From: Fulvia fulva
Taxonomy: Eukaryota > Ascomycota > Dothideomycetes > Mycosphaerellales > Mycosphaerellaceae
Assembly (NCBI RefSeq): GCF_020509005.1
Contig: NC_063012.1
Span: 10,478,001 to 10,542,000 of the forward strand
Direction of reading: 5' to 3'
Length of the DNA: 64,000 nt
Part shown: positions 10,690-24,765 of the stretch, piece after piece
Layout: each line of letters begins with the position of its first letter
How positions within the stretch are numbered: the first letter of the stretch is position 1
Notes under the pieces: generated by a model
Told to the model about the DNA's origin: nothing
What the model saw: only the letters and a program-made list of their open reading frames with translations
Database searches by the model: none
Position numbers and translations under genes: made by a program

Positions 10690-13600
10690 ATGGCGCCTGG
10701 AATCAAGTCAATCATTGGACACATCAAGAGGAAACCATCCTCGGCTCCTGATCGAAAATCAGGCAATGAGGCAGCCTCAGCTCCAAAGGTCGAGAAGACC
10801 TCGGTCCTGCACGATTTGACCCACCTCAACATGAAAGATGCGAAGACATTGGCATCAGCACTTCCTGCTCTGGCATCTGGTGATCCTCTGGACGACAAAG
10901 ATCTGATGCTAGAGAATGGCGTTGCCATGCTGCAATCCCTCCCCGCGAACAGTGGTTTGTCTGCTGCTACCTCAGACGCCTTCATCAAAATGTTGTACCA
11001 CGACCTACCGCATCCCTCTACAACAATGGCAGGACCAACGTCAAAGTACAGAAGACATGATGGCGGCAACAACAATCCATGGAATCCAGAGATGGGAAAG
11101 GCGGGCACTCCATACGCAAGGAACGTGCCTCCCAACAAACCAAAAGGACCCAATCTCCCAGATCCCGAACTCGTGTTTGAGCAGCTTATGAAGCGCAAGG
11201 GACCTTTCCGAGAGCATCCATCCGGTCTGAATCGCTTGTTCTTCTCCTTCGCAACAATCGTCATTCACGAGTGCTTTCAGACTAAGAGAAAAGAGCCATG
11301 GATCAACGAAACTTCAAGTTACGTGGACCTGAGTACTCTCTATGGTAACACGGAGAAAGAGCAGGTACGTGTACGTACCTACAACAACGGCTTGATATAT
11401 CCGGATTCGATCGCATCTGAGCGTATCATGCTTATGCCGCCGGGTGTGGTGGCTTTACTGGTACTGTTCTCGAGAAACCACAACAGCATTGCCGAGTCCT
11501 TGCTGTCCATCAACGAGGAAGGCAAGTACAAGTACAAGCCTTGGGGAGAGCTCAGTAAGGAGGAACAGGTATGGTAAGTGAAGCCTCCACGATGAGAGTG
11601 ATTGAATTCGCAACGTTCGCTGACACTAAGCTATCTGTACAGGCAAGACAACGACATCTTCCAAATAGCAAGAAACATCAATGTCGGCTTCTTCGCCACA
11701 GTCGTCCTCAAAGATTACGTCGCCGCCATCCTCAACACTCCACGAGCGAACTCCACTTGGTCACTCGACCTTGGCAAGGAAATCAAGAGTGCCGGACAAC
11801 GAGTGGAGAGAGGCACCGGAAACGTCGTCTCCACCGAATTCGCCGTACTCTACCACTGGCATGCAGCTCTCAGCGCCGCAGATGACCAATGGATGGAGGC
11901 AGTGTTGCGCAAGCACGTACCTGAGCTCAAGGGCCTGGACCAGATGACGACCAAGCTGTTCTACGAAAGAGTCATGGGAGCAGAGGCAGAGCACTTGAAC
12001 TCTCTCGAGCCACGGCAATGGACATTCGGCGGCCTGGAGCGTGACGCAACTGGACGATTCAACGATGTTCAACTTGGTGAGTTGATCAAAGACTGCGTCA
12101 ACGAGCCAGCGCACGCTTTCGGAGCCCACGGAACACCAGAGTCCTTGAAAGTGGTAGATATTCTTGGTCAAATGCAGGCAAGGAACCAGTTCAACGTCTG
12201 CACGATGAACGAGTGAGTGGCCCCATGATACGCACAGAGAAGTCGTGCTAATGAAGTCCCAGATTCCGCAGTTACCTCAATCTCAAGGCATATGGTAGCT
12301 TCGAGGAGTGGAACCCAGACAAGGAAACCGCGCGTGCGGCAGAATTACTTTACGGCCACATCGACAACCTTGAGCTGTACCCTGGACTGATGGCCGAATG
12401 CACAAAGCCCGCGATGCCAGGTAGCGGTGTTTGCCCCGGCCAAACAACCGGTCGTGGTATCCTCGACGACGCAGTGGCCCTGGTACGTGGAGACCGCTAC
12501 CTCTCCTACGACTTCAACAGCAACACCTTGTCGAACTGGGGTGTCAGCAAGCTTGGGGACATCCCAGGTGGAACTTACGGAGGAATGCTGCCACATCTCT
12601 TGTTCACCGGTCTTCCCAACTCTTTCACTGGAACGTCTCCGTACGCTCTGCTGCCTTTCTACACCCCAAAGGCTGTGAAGGAAATCTTGCAGGACAACAA
12701 AGCGATTGAGAAGTACGACTTGGTCCGACCGCCTCCAGATGGCACTGTCGTCGGTATTCACACTCGAACTGGTATCAAAGCCGTTCTAGAAGATGCCAAC
12801 AGCTTCCGACCATTGTCCCTGCCATCCGTCGAACGACTGAGTACAGGACGTGAGTTCATGTTCGGCTTCCACGGATCTCAGAGCAACAAATCAACCACAC
12901 TGCAGAAAATCTTCTTCGAAGATGGATTCGAGGAGAATGTCAGCAAGTTCTTCCAAACTACGACAGCACGCTTAATCCAGCAATGCTCACTCAAGTACTC
13001 TAGCGCTAAGCGCTCGATCGATGTCGTGCGAGACATCACCAACGTGGCGCCGATCATGTGGCTCGCAAATCGGTTTGCGATACCACTGAAGACCCCGGAG
13101 ACTCCGAAGGGACTGGTCACGCTGCCTCGTTTATTCGACATGTACCTCGCCCTCTTCCTCTACTCCAGCTTCAACGTCCGAGCGGGCCGTGAGTGGAAGC
13201 TCAGAGAGAACGCCGAGTACGCCGTGTCCACACTGGGCGAGATCCACGAAGCTCACCTCAAGACTCAGCAAGGCGTCAAGGAGCACATCGTGGACTGGCT
13301 AGCTAAGGGCTCCGCGTACGAAGTCGGCCCAGATGCCGACCGCATCTACAAAGCTCTCCTGGCCACCAAGCAACCCATCCCCGAGCTTGCTGGCGACTGC
13401 TTAGGTATCGGCGCTACAGTGGCTGGCATCATCACCCAGCAAGCTTCGCTTCTCATCGACCTCTTCCTGCAGCCCAAGTACGCCGAGTCCAAGAAGCGAA
13501 TCGTCCAGCTCGCGCACCTCAACGATGCAGCCTCGAACAAGGAGCTGCAAGGTTTCATCTTCGAGGGCATGCGCCACGCAAGCGTCGTTCCCGGCCTCCC

Positions 13601-14063
13601 CCTCGTAGCCAAGAAGGACGTCGTCGTCCAGGATGGCGAGCGCGGTCCCGTCAACGTGCGTGCGGACCAGAAGGTCCTCGTCGCAGCTTCGAAGGCTGCC
13701 ATGGATCCTCTGGCGTTCCCTAACCCGGAGAAGCTGGACCCTCACCGGCCGTTTGAGTCGTATACGCTCCTGGGCCATGGACCGGGTGCGCGGGTTGTTG
13801 GACCGGCTATTGCTGGGATGCTTAAGGAGGTCTTTAAGCTGATCGATCTGAACCGCGCTGCTGGGCGGCTGGGACGGTTCAGCTTTTTGGAGTATAAGGT
13901 TGGAGGCGCGGAGATTAAGCATTATCTTGATGCCAACTCGTCGGAGTCGCCGATGCCGACGACGTTGACGCTTGAGTACTACGACAACGGTGCTTTGACC
14001 AATGGATTGGCGAACGGGACGACTAATGGTACGGCGATGGCAAATGGTACGAAGACGTACTAG
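10690..14063 (+). CDS. Psi-producing-type fatty acid oxygenase (PpoC-like)
   Basis: Fusion of a heme peroxidase/dioxygenase with a P450-like domain; Ppo enzymes oxygenate linoleic and oleic acids to oxylipins that regulate sporulation. Exons 10690-11573, 11643-12212 and 12263-14063 give 1084 residues, usual for the family. Peroxidase part: IVIHECFQT near residue 190 (probable distal His), NETSSYVDLSTLYG, and EFAVLYHWHA near 365 (catalytic Tyr and proximal His). P450 part: the K-helix EGMR is kept near 919. The heme-binding loop reads GHGPGARVVG near 989, with Val where the thiolate Cys should be. A. nidulans PpoC is known to have only its dioxygenase heme active, so hydroperoxide formation without isomerisation is inferred. 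It converges on the monooxygenase gene, 149 bp away. Confidence 0.93.
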
Positions 14064-14212
14064 AGCGGCGTGTTCTGGGCCGTTATGACTTGCTTTGTGG
14101 TCTGATCTGTATGTAGGTAATGCGTCGGTGCGGTGGTTGAGTGGTGGATGAATGCCCATGTTTCTCGAGGATCTTCTGTCGATAAAGATGACGAATGTTA
14201 TGACCCATTCAT

Positions 14213-16369
14213 CTACTCTCCCGTGGTATTCATAACCCCATCAAAAAACGCTCTGAGCATACCGCTCGTCTCTCCCGATAGAGGCATGATGGCACTGATA
14301 TACTGATCAGGTCGCACGACAATCACACACCCTTTCTCTCGATCGATGCCGCGGGTCTTGTAAATCTCTCCAAAACCAAATCCGTAGCTTTCCTCGTCCG
14401 TAAACGCCTTCTCGTAATCCTGAATGCCGAGCTTTCCTTTACGTGGGAGCAGAATTTGCGGAAGGTCCGTGATGTTTAAGGTTTTGCGTGACTGTTGGAA
14501 GACGGCACGAACGTCTATGATCGAATCGATATCAGCGTTCGATGAGGTGTATCTGGGAATGATCTCCTTGTGGAGTGCATCGCAGAGCTTGGATATTGGG
14601 CTGGCGGGCGATGTAGGGGCAGACTTGTCACCGAACAGAATGATACGCCATCGCCCATCTGCTTTGAACTCATGGCCCAGGTGGATAGGCTTTGCATCTG
14701 CAACACGAAGGACCTGCACAGACTGGAACCTCGTCCCAATTTCAAATCCAGTAGCTAGCTCTTGCCATCGCGTATCCGCAGACGTGAGCGGACCAGGTTT
14801 ATATTTCGTCTGGACACCTGCCATGAAGCGACCTTGCTGGGTGAAATAGTCCTGGAAGACTGCTGGATCGACGGAGTCCTTGTCGTCCTCACTGGCTTTC
14901 TCCTTAGGTTTCGCGGCGAACATTCGGGACATCTCACGGTCGAAATCGATGAGCATCCGGGCGATATCTTGTCTTTCCTCGCTGTACGTGTGTAGCAAGC
15001 TAGTCGGCGATGTGCCATGCAACACTGCGGCCAGCTTCCAGCCGAGATTGTAGCAATCGTTCATAGAAACGTTCATGCCTTGCCCAGCCTATTTGCGCGT
15101 CAGCGTATATCTGCGACATGACCGGGAAATCTGACCTTCGCGCTGTGGGTGTGGCATGCATCACCAGCGATGAACACACGAGGATCTCGCAGATGTCGCT
15201 CAGCTTTCGGCACATCATCGAAATGACCTGTAAGTCTTTGCCCTACTTCGTAGACACCTAAATAAAAGAGCATTAGCTATATGCAGTATGCGATACAACC
15301 CCAAGACCGGATGCCACGCTTGAGATGCAGCGCGCCTGGTCTGACACATGTGCCTTCCGCCCATCGTACTTACTCCAATAAGCAATCTCCCGCACATCAA
15401 ACCTATAAGGCGCGAAAATCCGCTTCGCTCGATCTATCAGCACCTCAGCCGTGACATTCTTCGAAGAAACCCGTTCGCCGCTGCCCAGCTTGTCCAGCTC
15501 AATATAGAACCTAGCCAAATACCCGCCCTCTCGCGGAATGATGAGGATACTGCCATCGTTCGCAGAATGTATCGCTGTCTTCAGGCGGATATCAGGGAAG
15601 TCAGTCACTAACAAGGCGTCGAGTACGCCCCATACGCTGTTGGTGAAATCGCCCTTCATCTCGATGCCGATAGTCTGTCGAACACCGCTTCGAGCTCCAT
15701 CGCAGCCTACAACGTATTTCGCTCGCACGTGTTCTTGTTGGCCTTTGTGTGCTTCGTCTAATCGTTCGACTGTGACGTTGATTGGGCCTGAGTCTTTGGG
15801 AATGTCCACATGTACCATTTTCCGGCTGTATGAAGGCTCTAGACGCGTCTGAGACCATTTCATACAGTCCAGCCATAGGTCATGCAGTCGAGCTTGGTTC
15901 AGTATGACATGTGGAAACTCGCTCAAGCCTTCTTCTGTATCTCGTATCCTGCCACTTCGCCGCAAGCCCTTGCCATCTTCGGTAGGTGACCAGAAAGTGG
16001 TCTGCACCGAAGTTCGTATCAGCTCTTGTCATTCCTCCCAGGCGTGTCCTCTCCTACCTCGTTGACCCAATACGCCTCTTTCAGGACTCGTTCGCTAAAG
16101 CCGAATGCCTCGAAGATCTCGATCGTTCTGCACTGGAGGCCGTCTGCCTGTCCTTGCTCAAGTCGCCCAGGTTTCGTCTCGATGATGCGCGTGGTGATGT
16201 CTGGGAATCGTGCGAGTTGAGCCCCTAGCAAGAGTCCTGCTGGCCCAGCTCCGATGATTAGTACATCCACCTCTTCGGGTAGGCTTGATTGGAAGTCAGG
16301 CTCGGCGCCGTTGTACTGCGTCACGAGCGGATCGCTCGAGCCTTGGAAGCCATCGACGTGGAATTGCAT
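14213..16369 (-). CDS. FAD-dependent phenol 2-monooxygenase-type hydroxylase
   Basis: NAD(P)H- and FAD-dependent aromatic hydroxylase. Exons 16058-16369, 15374-16001, 15136-15257 and 14213-15088 give 645 residues, typical of fungal phenol hydroxylases. Seen: the FAD dinucleotide motif VLIIGAGPAGLLLGAQLA near residues 36-53, the DG motif YVVGCDGARSGVR, the second FAD motif FIAGDACHTHSAKAGQGMN, and a C-terminal thioredoxin-like phenol hydroxylase domain (RWRIILFGD, VIVVRPDQYIS). The first intron (56 bp) has a CTGAT branch; removing it joins WVNE to TTFWSPT. Known relatives hydroxylate phenol, or salicylate- and hydroxybenzoate-type rings; the substrate here cannot be read from sequence. Confidence 0.92.
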
Positions 16370-16789
16370 GCTGAAGTAGTAGAGGTTCCTGTGAGGTGGA
16401 TCAAGGGCGGTGCAATGAGATCAACGAGACGACAAGAGAGACCTTCGCTACCTCATGTCAATTACGCGGCAGCAATGAACAAACCTAGTGGGCAACCAAG
16501 GCAATGTGACGCATGTAGGTATGCCGATATGCAAGTGTTGTGACCCGGACATCAGCACCGGCAGTGGGAGAAGTCGTCTTTGGAGGTGCGGGTCTGACCA
16601 CACTTCCATGTCGTCGGTGCCGGCCATCTGAACGCGAAGACCAAGCCTTATGCAAGTTCTGAGAAGCATGTAAGATGGCAGTCTACTACGAAGAAGCATA
16701 CGCGGCTCAGTTGCGGTGATTTCCCAAGATGCCAGCATGAGGCATCTTTGCACTTCTACACCTGAGTGCCTCGCCATCTAACACAAGGT
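16370..16789. other. Spacer between channel and monooxygenase genes
   Basis: This 420-bp interval between two minus-strand genes holds the monooxygenase promoter. A 109-codon minus-strand ORF (16448-16777) is present but has no recognisable composition or motif. Confidence 0.5.
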
Positions 16790-19236
16790 CTACCTCTGAT
16801 GGAAATACCTCATCGCTCCTCTACCCGGCCTATCCTGATCCCTCGACACCCTCAACGACTCTCCACTCCTCCTGTCACCATCACCATCACCAGCACTAGG
16901 CCGACGTCCTGTTACACTCCCAACCACACTCGGAGCGTATTTCTGAACCGCCGAACTCACAGCATTCGCATACGTCCCTCCTATCGGAAACAATCGACTA
17001 GCCTCCACATCCTTCGCCTTCCTCTCTCTCGCCGCGACCGCCTCGAGATCAGATACAGCGACCGAGTATGCCGGATTAGCAGGATCGCCCAGAGCAGGCG
17101 CTGCTCCGCCCGGTGGCTCTAATGGAATTCTCCTGGCGGCGGCGAGAAGCTCGCACATGAACTTGTTCCGGCGGGGATTGCGGAGCATCTCATTGGCGAA
17201 GTTTGACTTATGGCGGATCTCGACGCGCAGATCGAGTTGCTTGAGGTCACCGACGCCGCGCAGTTCAATGTCGAATTCTTGTTGGTAGTCGCGGCGGTTC
17301 TCGTCAGCTGCTACGAACTTCTGCAGTTCTCCTCTCAGAGCTAGGATATCTTCTTGAGTCGTGGTTGCGGCGACAGCAATTGTGAGACGTTCGCGCATAG
17401 CTTGGCTGCGGCTGATGTTCTCGATCCATAGCGAGTTTGCGATGTTGTGGGGGATTTGAAGGGTTGAGTTGGTATCGACCCTCCTGAAAACTGAGTACAT
17501 CAAGCTGATTCGCTCGACGATGAGCTCTTGCTCGTTGATGTTGACCCGATCGCCGACGTCGTATGGATGCTTGAGAAAGAGGAAGATACAGCAGCTGAGA
17601 AACTCTGTCACCGTTCCGCCTATTGCGGAGGCAAGGCCCGTGAATGTCGTCCAGAGCTGAGTGGTCTTAGCCGCAAATGCTGGCGAGAAGAATGCCGCAT
17701 AGATCAACGCGACGGCAGCCAGAACGACTGCAGAAAGTAGCCGGTCCAGGACGGCGATTGCTTGGCTGATATCGTGCATCGAGGTTGCCCTGTTCTTGCG
17801 ATCTTGGCCAGCTTGGACGACGAGCATCTCCATTTCGTCCAGGCTTACGTCGCCATTGCCATCTCGATCTAGAAGGCCAAAGATCTCGTCTACTTTTTGG
17901 TTCTGCTGTTCGCCGAGAATCTCTACAAGGTCTTGTCTGTAGAGCACTTCCCTGCCTTCGCCAGCGAAGGACAGCCACAAACGTCGTGCCAAAGCTTTTG
18001 AGGAACGGGGCGATTCCAAGGCTTCGATGACAATCGCGTGTGCTGATGTGGTGCTGAAGACTTGCTTGCCGGCAATGTCGGAAGCCATCGCCCCAAATGC
18101 TCTGTCACGCGTGTCAAGTTTTGGGCAGATAGGAACCGCTTGGTACTATAGATGGTGACAACTTACGCTGTGACCTTGTCACGAACACGACCCATGTTGA
18201 AGACTTTCTGATTGACACCAGCCTTGGCCAACTGGTTGCGAACATCTGCCAGGGTGTTGCCCTGGATCTCGGCATCCTCTTCTTCGAATTCCCTGCAAAA
18301 CTCTGGAAAGAGTGCTCGAGAAGCATCGTAGAGCAGGTCCAACAACTTTATTAGCTTCTTACTTTCCTGTCGAATAATACTGTGTTAGCCCTCCCACTTG
18401 AAGCTCTTCTCCTGCCTCAGCGCCCCATGTATGGCTTACACATACCTTGATCTTGTCGTGATACGTCTTCCTGTGATAGTTGATGCTGACCAGCTGAATC
18501 AAGGTCTTCTCCGCCAAGAATATCGCAGCGACAACGATACCAGCCTTGAACACAGTCTTGAGGGTATCGAGCCAATTCTTGGAGTTATGGCACTGATCCT
18601 TGTTCCATATGCAGATTGTTCCGGCTGTGGCATAGCTGACGATGGTCCAGAAGAATAGTGAGACTGGGATTTCAAGCGAGATCAATACGAGACTGTACTT
18701 GCGAATCCCACCACTGACTAGCCCACAAGTCGCCTCGAACACGAAAGGCAGACCATGGGCTATCAGCTTGCAGATCCAGAGCGACAACCACACAATCTCG
18801 ATCCAGACGAAGAGACCGAGCAGGCGGATAGGACCAGCCTTGCTGTCCGCATACACCGTGGCTGTAAGGACTAGTGGTATCGACAAGAGAGCGGCGACCG
18901 GCAGGATGTATAGGGCATATCTTGTGATGATTGAGGCGCTGTGGATCTTGAACAAGACGTTCCCGATCTTGGTGAGGGCTGCGTACGGGTCAGCAAACAC
19001 AGATCCTGACTCTCCATATCGAAGCAATGCATACCATCTTCTTCCCCAACGTACCCAGCAAGCTTCTCGCTGCTGTCTCCTGAAGATTTGGTCTTCAAGA
19101 CCTTGTCAGACGTTTTTCTGAGTCCAAGGACCGGACGTGCACTCTTTTCTGACTGCACGTCGGTCACTGTCGCTCCTGCCGACTTTTTGCCGCTTTCTAG
19201 ATCATATGAGCCCTGCGATGAGTTAAGGAAAGACAT
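16790..19236 (-). CDS. MscS-type mechanosensitive channel with EF-hand (shorter paralogue)
   Basis: Fungal Msy1/Msy2-type channel, whose studied members sit in ER membranes and control calcium under hypo-osmotic stress. Exons 19035-19236, 18446-18978, 18167-18366 and 16790-18101 give 748 residues. N-terminal hydrophobic spans include IITRYALYILPVAALLSIPL and RLLGLFVWIEIVWLSLWICK. An EF-hand loop DRDGNGDVSLDE lies near 388-399. The MscS pore region includes FLFLKHPYDVGDRVNIN near 487, followed by a beta domain and a basic tail. All three introns have clear donors and acceptors, and joined phases match. The ATG at 19236 is the first in frame. A longer paralogue lies at 46202-49357. Confidence 0.92.
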
Positions 19237-20207
19237 TGCCAATTCTCAGAACGTGGACTTTTAATAGAAAAGAGAGTGCCAGCCAGCAGCGTAATGAACG
19301 ACGATGATATGTGCAGCCAGTGCACCAGATAGAGGATGTGGATGGAACGATCCTTACATTCGATGCTGGTCGAGGAATGGCGACGTCTAGACCAAAGGCA
19401 TCTCTAACCGTGCGTGTTGACGCCCCTCAAGTGCCAGTGCGCGCAGGCGCGTTTCATCTCGCGCTGATGAGCCAAACAAATGCGATCGCTTGGCCAAGAA
19501 GGCTTGTTGCCAAACAAAAAGCAGCACGAAGGGTGTTAGCAATCATCTTGAAGGTGTACAACCTGCGGCATCTACCAGCAGGAAGAGTCCGTATGCAGTG
19601 GTCGAATCCAAATTGGTTGACAGGCCGGGTGTTCCCTGCTCGATCGACCTGTGCGATGGAACACGCACCAAGATATCAGTGCTACCTCAAGGCGATACGA
19701 AGCTGGTAGAGCGTTCTCGATGCCGGCATAGGGCATTGGTGTAGCGGACGCATTGAGGCAACTGCTGTTTACGCGTCAGCTAGCGACTGTGGACCGGGCA
19801 GTACGGTAGGCAATGGGCTTTGGCGATGTCGTGTTGAGGTGTTTCCCGCGAAGTGCTGAATTCGCCCGGTAGTGTCATTGACATGCTGAGTTTCGTCAGA
19901 GAAAAGCATCGTCTTCGACATTGAGTGAAGCAGGATGTCGATGGATTGGAGACGCAACATCGTGGTGGAGGAGTTTGCGGAGGTGGGGCTTGTGATAGTA
20001 GTGCAGGGGTACTCCTAGACTCCGAGGGAAGGGTCCATTGACCGCTGGCAAGCTAACGTAACCAAAATGCTCCAAACAACTTTTCGGTCTACTTGACCTT
20101 TTGCTTGTGACAACCAGTCTTCATAAGCTACAACATAGCTGGTCGCATACAGAATTACATTACACCCAACCAACGACTCGATCCGAAACACAACCATCTC
20201 AAACACC
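19237..20207. other. Divergent intergenic region, no gene recognised
   Basis: Lies between the starts of the minus-strand channel gene and the plus-strand nucleotidyltransferase gene, so it contains both promoters. Small ORFs (19311-19709 and others) lack ATG starts or family features. I see no repeat. Confidence 0.5.
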
Positions 20208-21655
20208 ATGGCCACGTTGCAGGTGCCCATTCGGGGCAAGTCAGGAGCTGCACCCTCGACGAAAGCAGTCATATTGGTATAACACAGCGCCAATGGCACA
20301 GAGTACGGAGGTGTAGACATTTACATGTGTTCAGGTTGGCGGTCCTTCACGAGGAACACGATTCCGACCCCTCTCCCTCGACCTCCCCAAGGTACATACA
20401 TAGAAGGAGATCTGCATACATTGGACAACGGACTGACTCGTAGTAGCCTCTCTTCGAGGTCGCGGGACACCCCATCATTGAGCACTGCTTCGCCGCCATC
20501 ACACGAGTCCCAGAGATCCGCGAGGTCTTCATTGTCGGCTACTACGACGAGGGCGTCTTCCGCGACTTCATCAAGGACTGCGGCCGCACACACCCCCACA
20601 TCAGCATCAAGTACCTGCGCGAATACCAGGCACTAGGTACTGCCGGCGGTCTCTACCACTTCCGCGATGCCATCCTCAAGGGCAGACCCGATCGCTTCTT
20701 CGTCCTCAACGCTGATGTCTGCTGCTCCTTCCCGCTGGAGCAGATGCTGAGATTGTTTGAAGAGAAGGACGCAGAGGCCGTGATTTTGGGCACACGAGTA
20801 CCAAACGACGCAGCGACCAACTTCGGTTGCATAGTCAGCGATGCGCACAGCAAGCGTGTGCTGCATTACGTGGAGAAGCCAGAATCGCATATTTCGAACC
20901 TGATCAACTGCGGTGTATACCTCTTCGCGACAGAGGCCATCTTCCCAAGCATCAAGAGCGCGATCAAGAGACGGACAGACAGGCCACGATTGGTCTCATA
21001 CCCATCCTCGGACGCTCTCGACTCGCAGTACCTCCCCGCAGCGAACGACGACGACGATGGTGGTGGAAAGAACGAGGTCATTCGACTCGAGCAGGACATC
21101 CTGTCAGACCTCGCAGATAGCAGACAATTCTACGTCTTGGAGACCAAGGACTTCTGGCGCCAAATCAAGACCGCCGGCTCCGCAGTGCCAGCAAATGCTC
21201 TCTACCTCATGAAGGCGTTCCAGACTCAATCCGAAGAACTCGCGAAGCCATCCGCCAACATCCTCCCACCAGTCTTCATTCACCCAACCGCACAAGTCGA
21301 CCCCACCGCGAAGATTGGACCAAACGTCTCTATCGGACCTCGTGCAGTGATCGGCGCAGGCGCCAGAATCAAGGAGTCGATTGTCCTCGAGGACGCAGAC
21401 ATTCGTCACGACGCCTGCGTGCTGTACTCCATCATCGGCTGGGGCAGCCGCGTTGGCGCATGGGCACGCGTGGAAGGCACACCAACACCTGTCCGCGAGC
21501 ACAGCACCAGCGTCGTCAAGAACGGCGTCAAGGTCCAGAGCATCACCATCCTCGGCAAGGAGTGCGCTGTGGGCGACGAAGTCCGCGTCCAGAACTGCGT
21601 CTGCTTGCCTTTCAAGGAGTTGAAGCGTGATGTGGCCAACGAGGTCATTATGTAG
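20208..21655 (+). CDS. Mannose-1-phosphate guanylyltransferase, alpha-type (GMPPA-like)
   Basis: Sugar-nucleotide transferase related to the enzyme that makes GDP-mannose for glycosylation and cell-wall mannan; alpha-type subunits are often regulatory rather than catalytic. Exons 20208-20276, 20335-20391 and 20447-21655 give 444 residues. The spliced N-terminus reads AVILVGGPSRGTRFRPLSLD, then PKPLFEVAGHPIIEH, YLREYQALGTAGGLY and FFVLNADVCCSFP. A C-terminal left-handed beta-helix is visible as hexapeptide repeats (PTAQVDPTAKIGPNVSIGP). The GTRFRPLS form, DVCC and the acidic loop AANDDDDGGG point to alpha- rather than beta-type. Both introns are short and end in CAG or TAG. Confidence 0.92.
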
Positions 21656-22006
21656 AGGATGCTTGAAGCATGATGCAAAAAGCGGGCGGGACTGCGATCA
21701 GCATTCCTGTCGAGATGCTAGTTTTGACGAAATAAGACATAGACAACATGCATCGTCTCGCACCGGCGAGCTAATAGAAACAATACCAACTCCGCTCAAT
21801 CGAAATGTATTTCGTGGGTATCCTGATATGCGTCTAGAGTGGCGAATGCAGCTTGCTCTTCTAAGCATTCCATGCCTATGCAAGTGGTAGTCTGGCTTCT
21901 CATCAATCCTATCTCAAAGCAACAGCGTCTCGGAGCCGGTCAAATATGACGAGCCTCCGTCATCAGCGCTTCCATCACATGAGGTGTTGACGTTTTCGAT
22001 GAACTC
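21656..22006. other. Convergent 3' spacer
   Basis: The 351 bp between two converging stop codons contains no recognisable gene or repeat, only presumed terminators and 3' UTRs. Confidence 0.5.
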
Positions 22007-23093
22007 CTAGTCAATATCATCATCACCCCCCGAACCCTCCTTCGCAGGCTCCGATTTCGCATCTTCCGCCTTCGCCTCACCATCCTTGGGTAGTAGTGAG
22101 AAGATGACGACGAAAAGTGGCTCGTCCGTAGCTCGGTTTTTGAGTACGTATCTGAGCGAATGAGCACTTTTGTCAGCCCGTCAGTCGTTGAGTTTTGCGA
22201 AGCAAAGTACCAGACGCGGGCAGGTGATGTGTCCAAGTCACAATCGATGGGGGGGGAGGGAACTTACCGGAGTGGTTGGCCGTCCCAGTAGCTGATGATG
22301 GGGATTGTGATGCCAGGTATTAGGCTGAATCCTGGGAGGCGGAGGGCGAAGTCTGGAGTGGGTGGGATTAGTGAGTGGAATATGGTTGTTTTGGAGTCGG
22401 GGAAAGGCTCAGCATACCGTTGAAATCCAAATACGGATTAAAGAAATCATTCGAATACTCCCTCCCCTTCTCAAACGTAAACTCCCTCAAATGCGACTCC
22501 GTCAAAAAGAACTTCTGCCTCGCCGCCGAATCCACCGGCATTCCCACCTTCTCCCTCACCTCCTCCCCATCCCCATCCGCCCCCTCCTCAATCACCACCA
22601 CCTCCTCATTCGCCCTCACCTCCTCAACCTTCTCCTGCTCTTTATCATCCTTCGGCCCCACGCGGAACTTGTTAATCGAGCTCAACAACGGACTATACAA
22701 ATACGGCTCATCCGCCTGCACGTCGCCATACAGCCCCGGATCGACGAACCAGGTGGCGATCTTGAAGGCTTGGTTGAAGCCCGGGGGGAGCTTGTCGCGG
22801 ATGGGGTGGTCGAAGTCGTTGCCGAGGACGAGGTCGTGGCCGTTGATGTTTTCCTTGGGGGTGAAGGTGAAGGCGAGGGAGTAGAGGTCATGTTTGTGGG
22901 TTTCGTGGGAGAAGTATGGGGAGGTTGAGGGGCTGCCTTGGGGGAGGCCGCGGTAGTTTTGGATGCGGAGGCGGAGAGAGGTTGTGAGTTGAGGTGAGGT
23001 GATTCGGGTGGGTTGTTCGCTGTTGGGGGAGATTTGCGTTTGGTCTGAGTAGTTGGGGCCGGCTGTGACCTTGAGGATGTATTTGTCTGCCAT
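22007..23093 (-). CDS. DUF1769 family protein
   Basis: Conserved fungal protein of unknown function. Exons 22418-23093, 22268-22352 and 22007-22151 give 301 residues. Recognisable family phrases are YFSHETHKHDLYSLAFTF, DLVLGNDFDHPIRDKLPPGF, FVDPGLYGDVQADEPYLYSP and, after splicing, LPGFSLIPGITIPIISYWDG and PLRYVLKNR. An acidic insert near residues 155-190 (KEQEKVEEVRANEEVVVIEE) and the acidic C-terminus are low-complexity. The start ATG at 23093 opens MADKYILKVTAGP, which fits the domain's beginning; the open frame continues upstream but looks non-coding. Confidence 0.88.
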
Positions 23094-23395
23094 GATGGGG
23101 AGTAGCAGAGGAGGATTAGTGTTTGCAAGGTAGATTGTGTTTGTTGTAGCAATGATGCTGGAGATCGGCGCATGTGAAGAAGATGGTTCTGATGTCACTC
23201 TGCGGGACGGAGCTGAGCCCGCCAAAATTTTGGCAGGGATGTTAAGCATTAAGGGAACAACAAGGGTGTTAACTGAGCAGTCACGACAGAGCACAGTACA
23301 GCGTGATCGTCTGGATATAGCAGACAAATTACATGACCTTAGAAGGTGTCTGCTATTGTACAACACAGCCACTCATTGTATCCCAATTGTACGTT

Positions 23396-24657
<1,262 letters not shown>

Positions 24658-24765
24658 TTATCATGGAGCTCGGAAAAGTTCCAATGCTGGCACTGGAGCT
24701 GTCGCCGAGGTCGGCACTTGAGCGGCGGGATCTAAAATGTCACTCGGCTGCTCGAAGACGCTGTA

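Noticed and set aside
309..16369. Idea that the multicopper oxidase, oxygenase and phenol hydroxylase form a secondary-metabolite cluster
   Set aside because: No polyketide synthase, NRPS, terpene cyclase or pathway regulator is present, and unrelated housekeeping-type genes lie between them.
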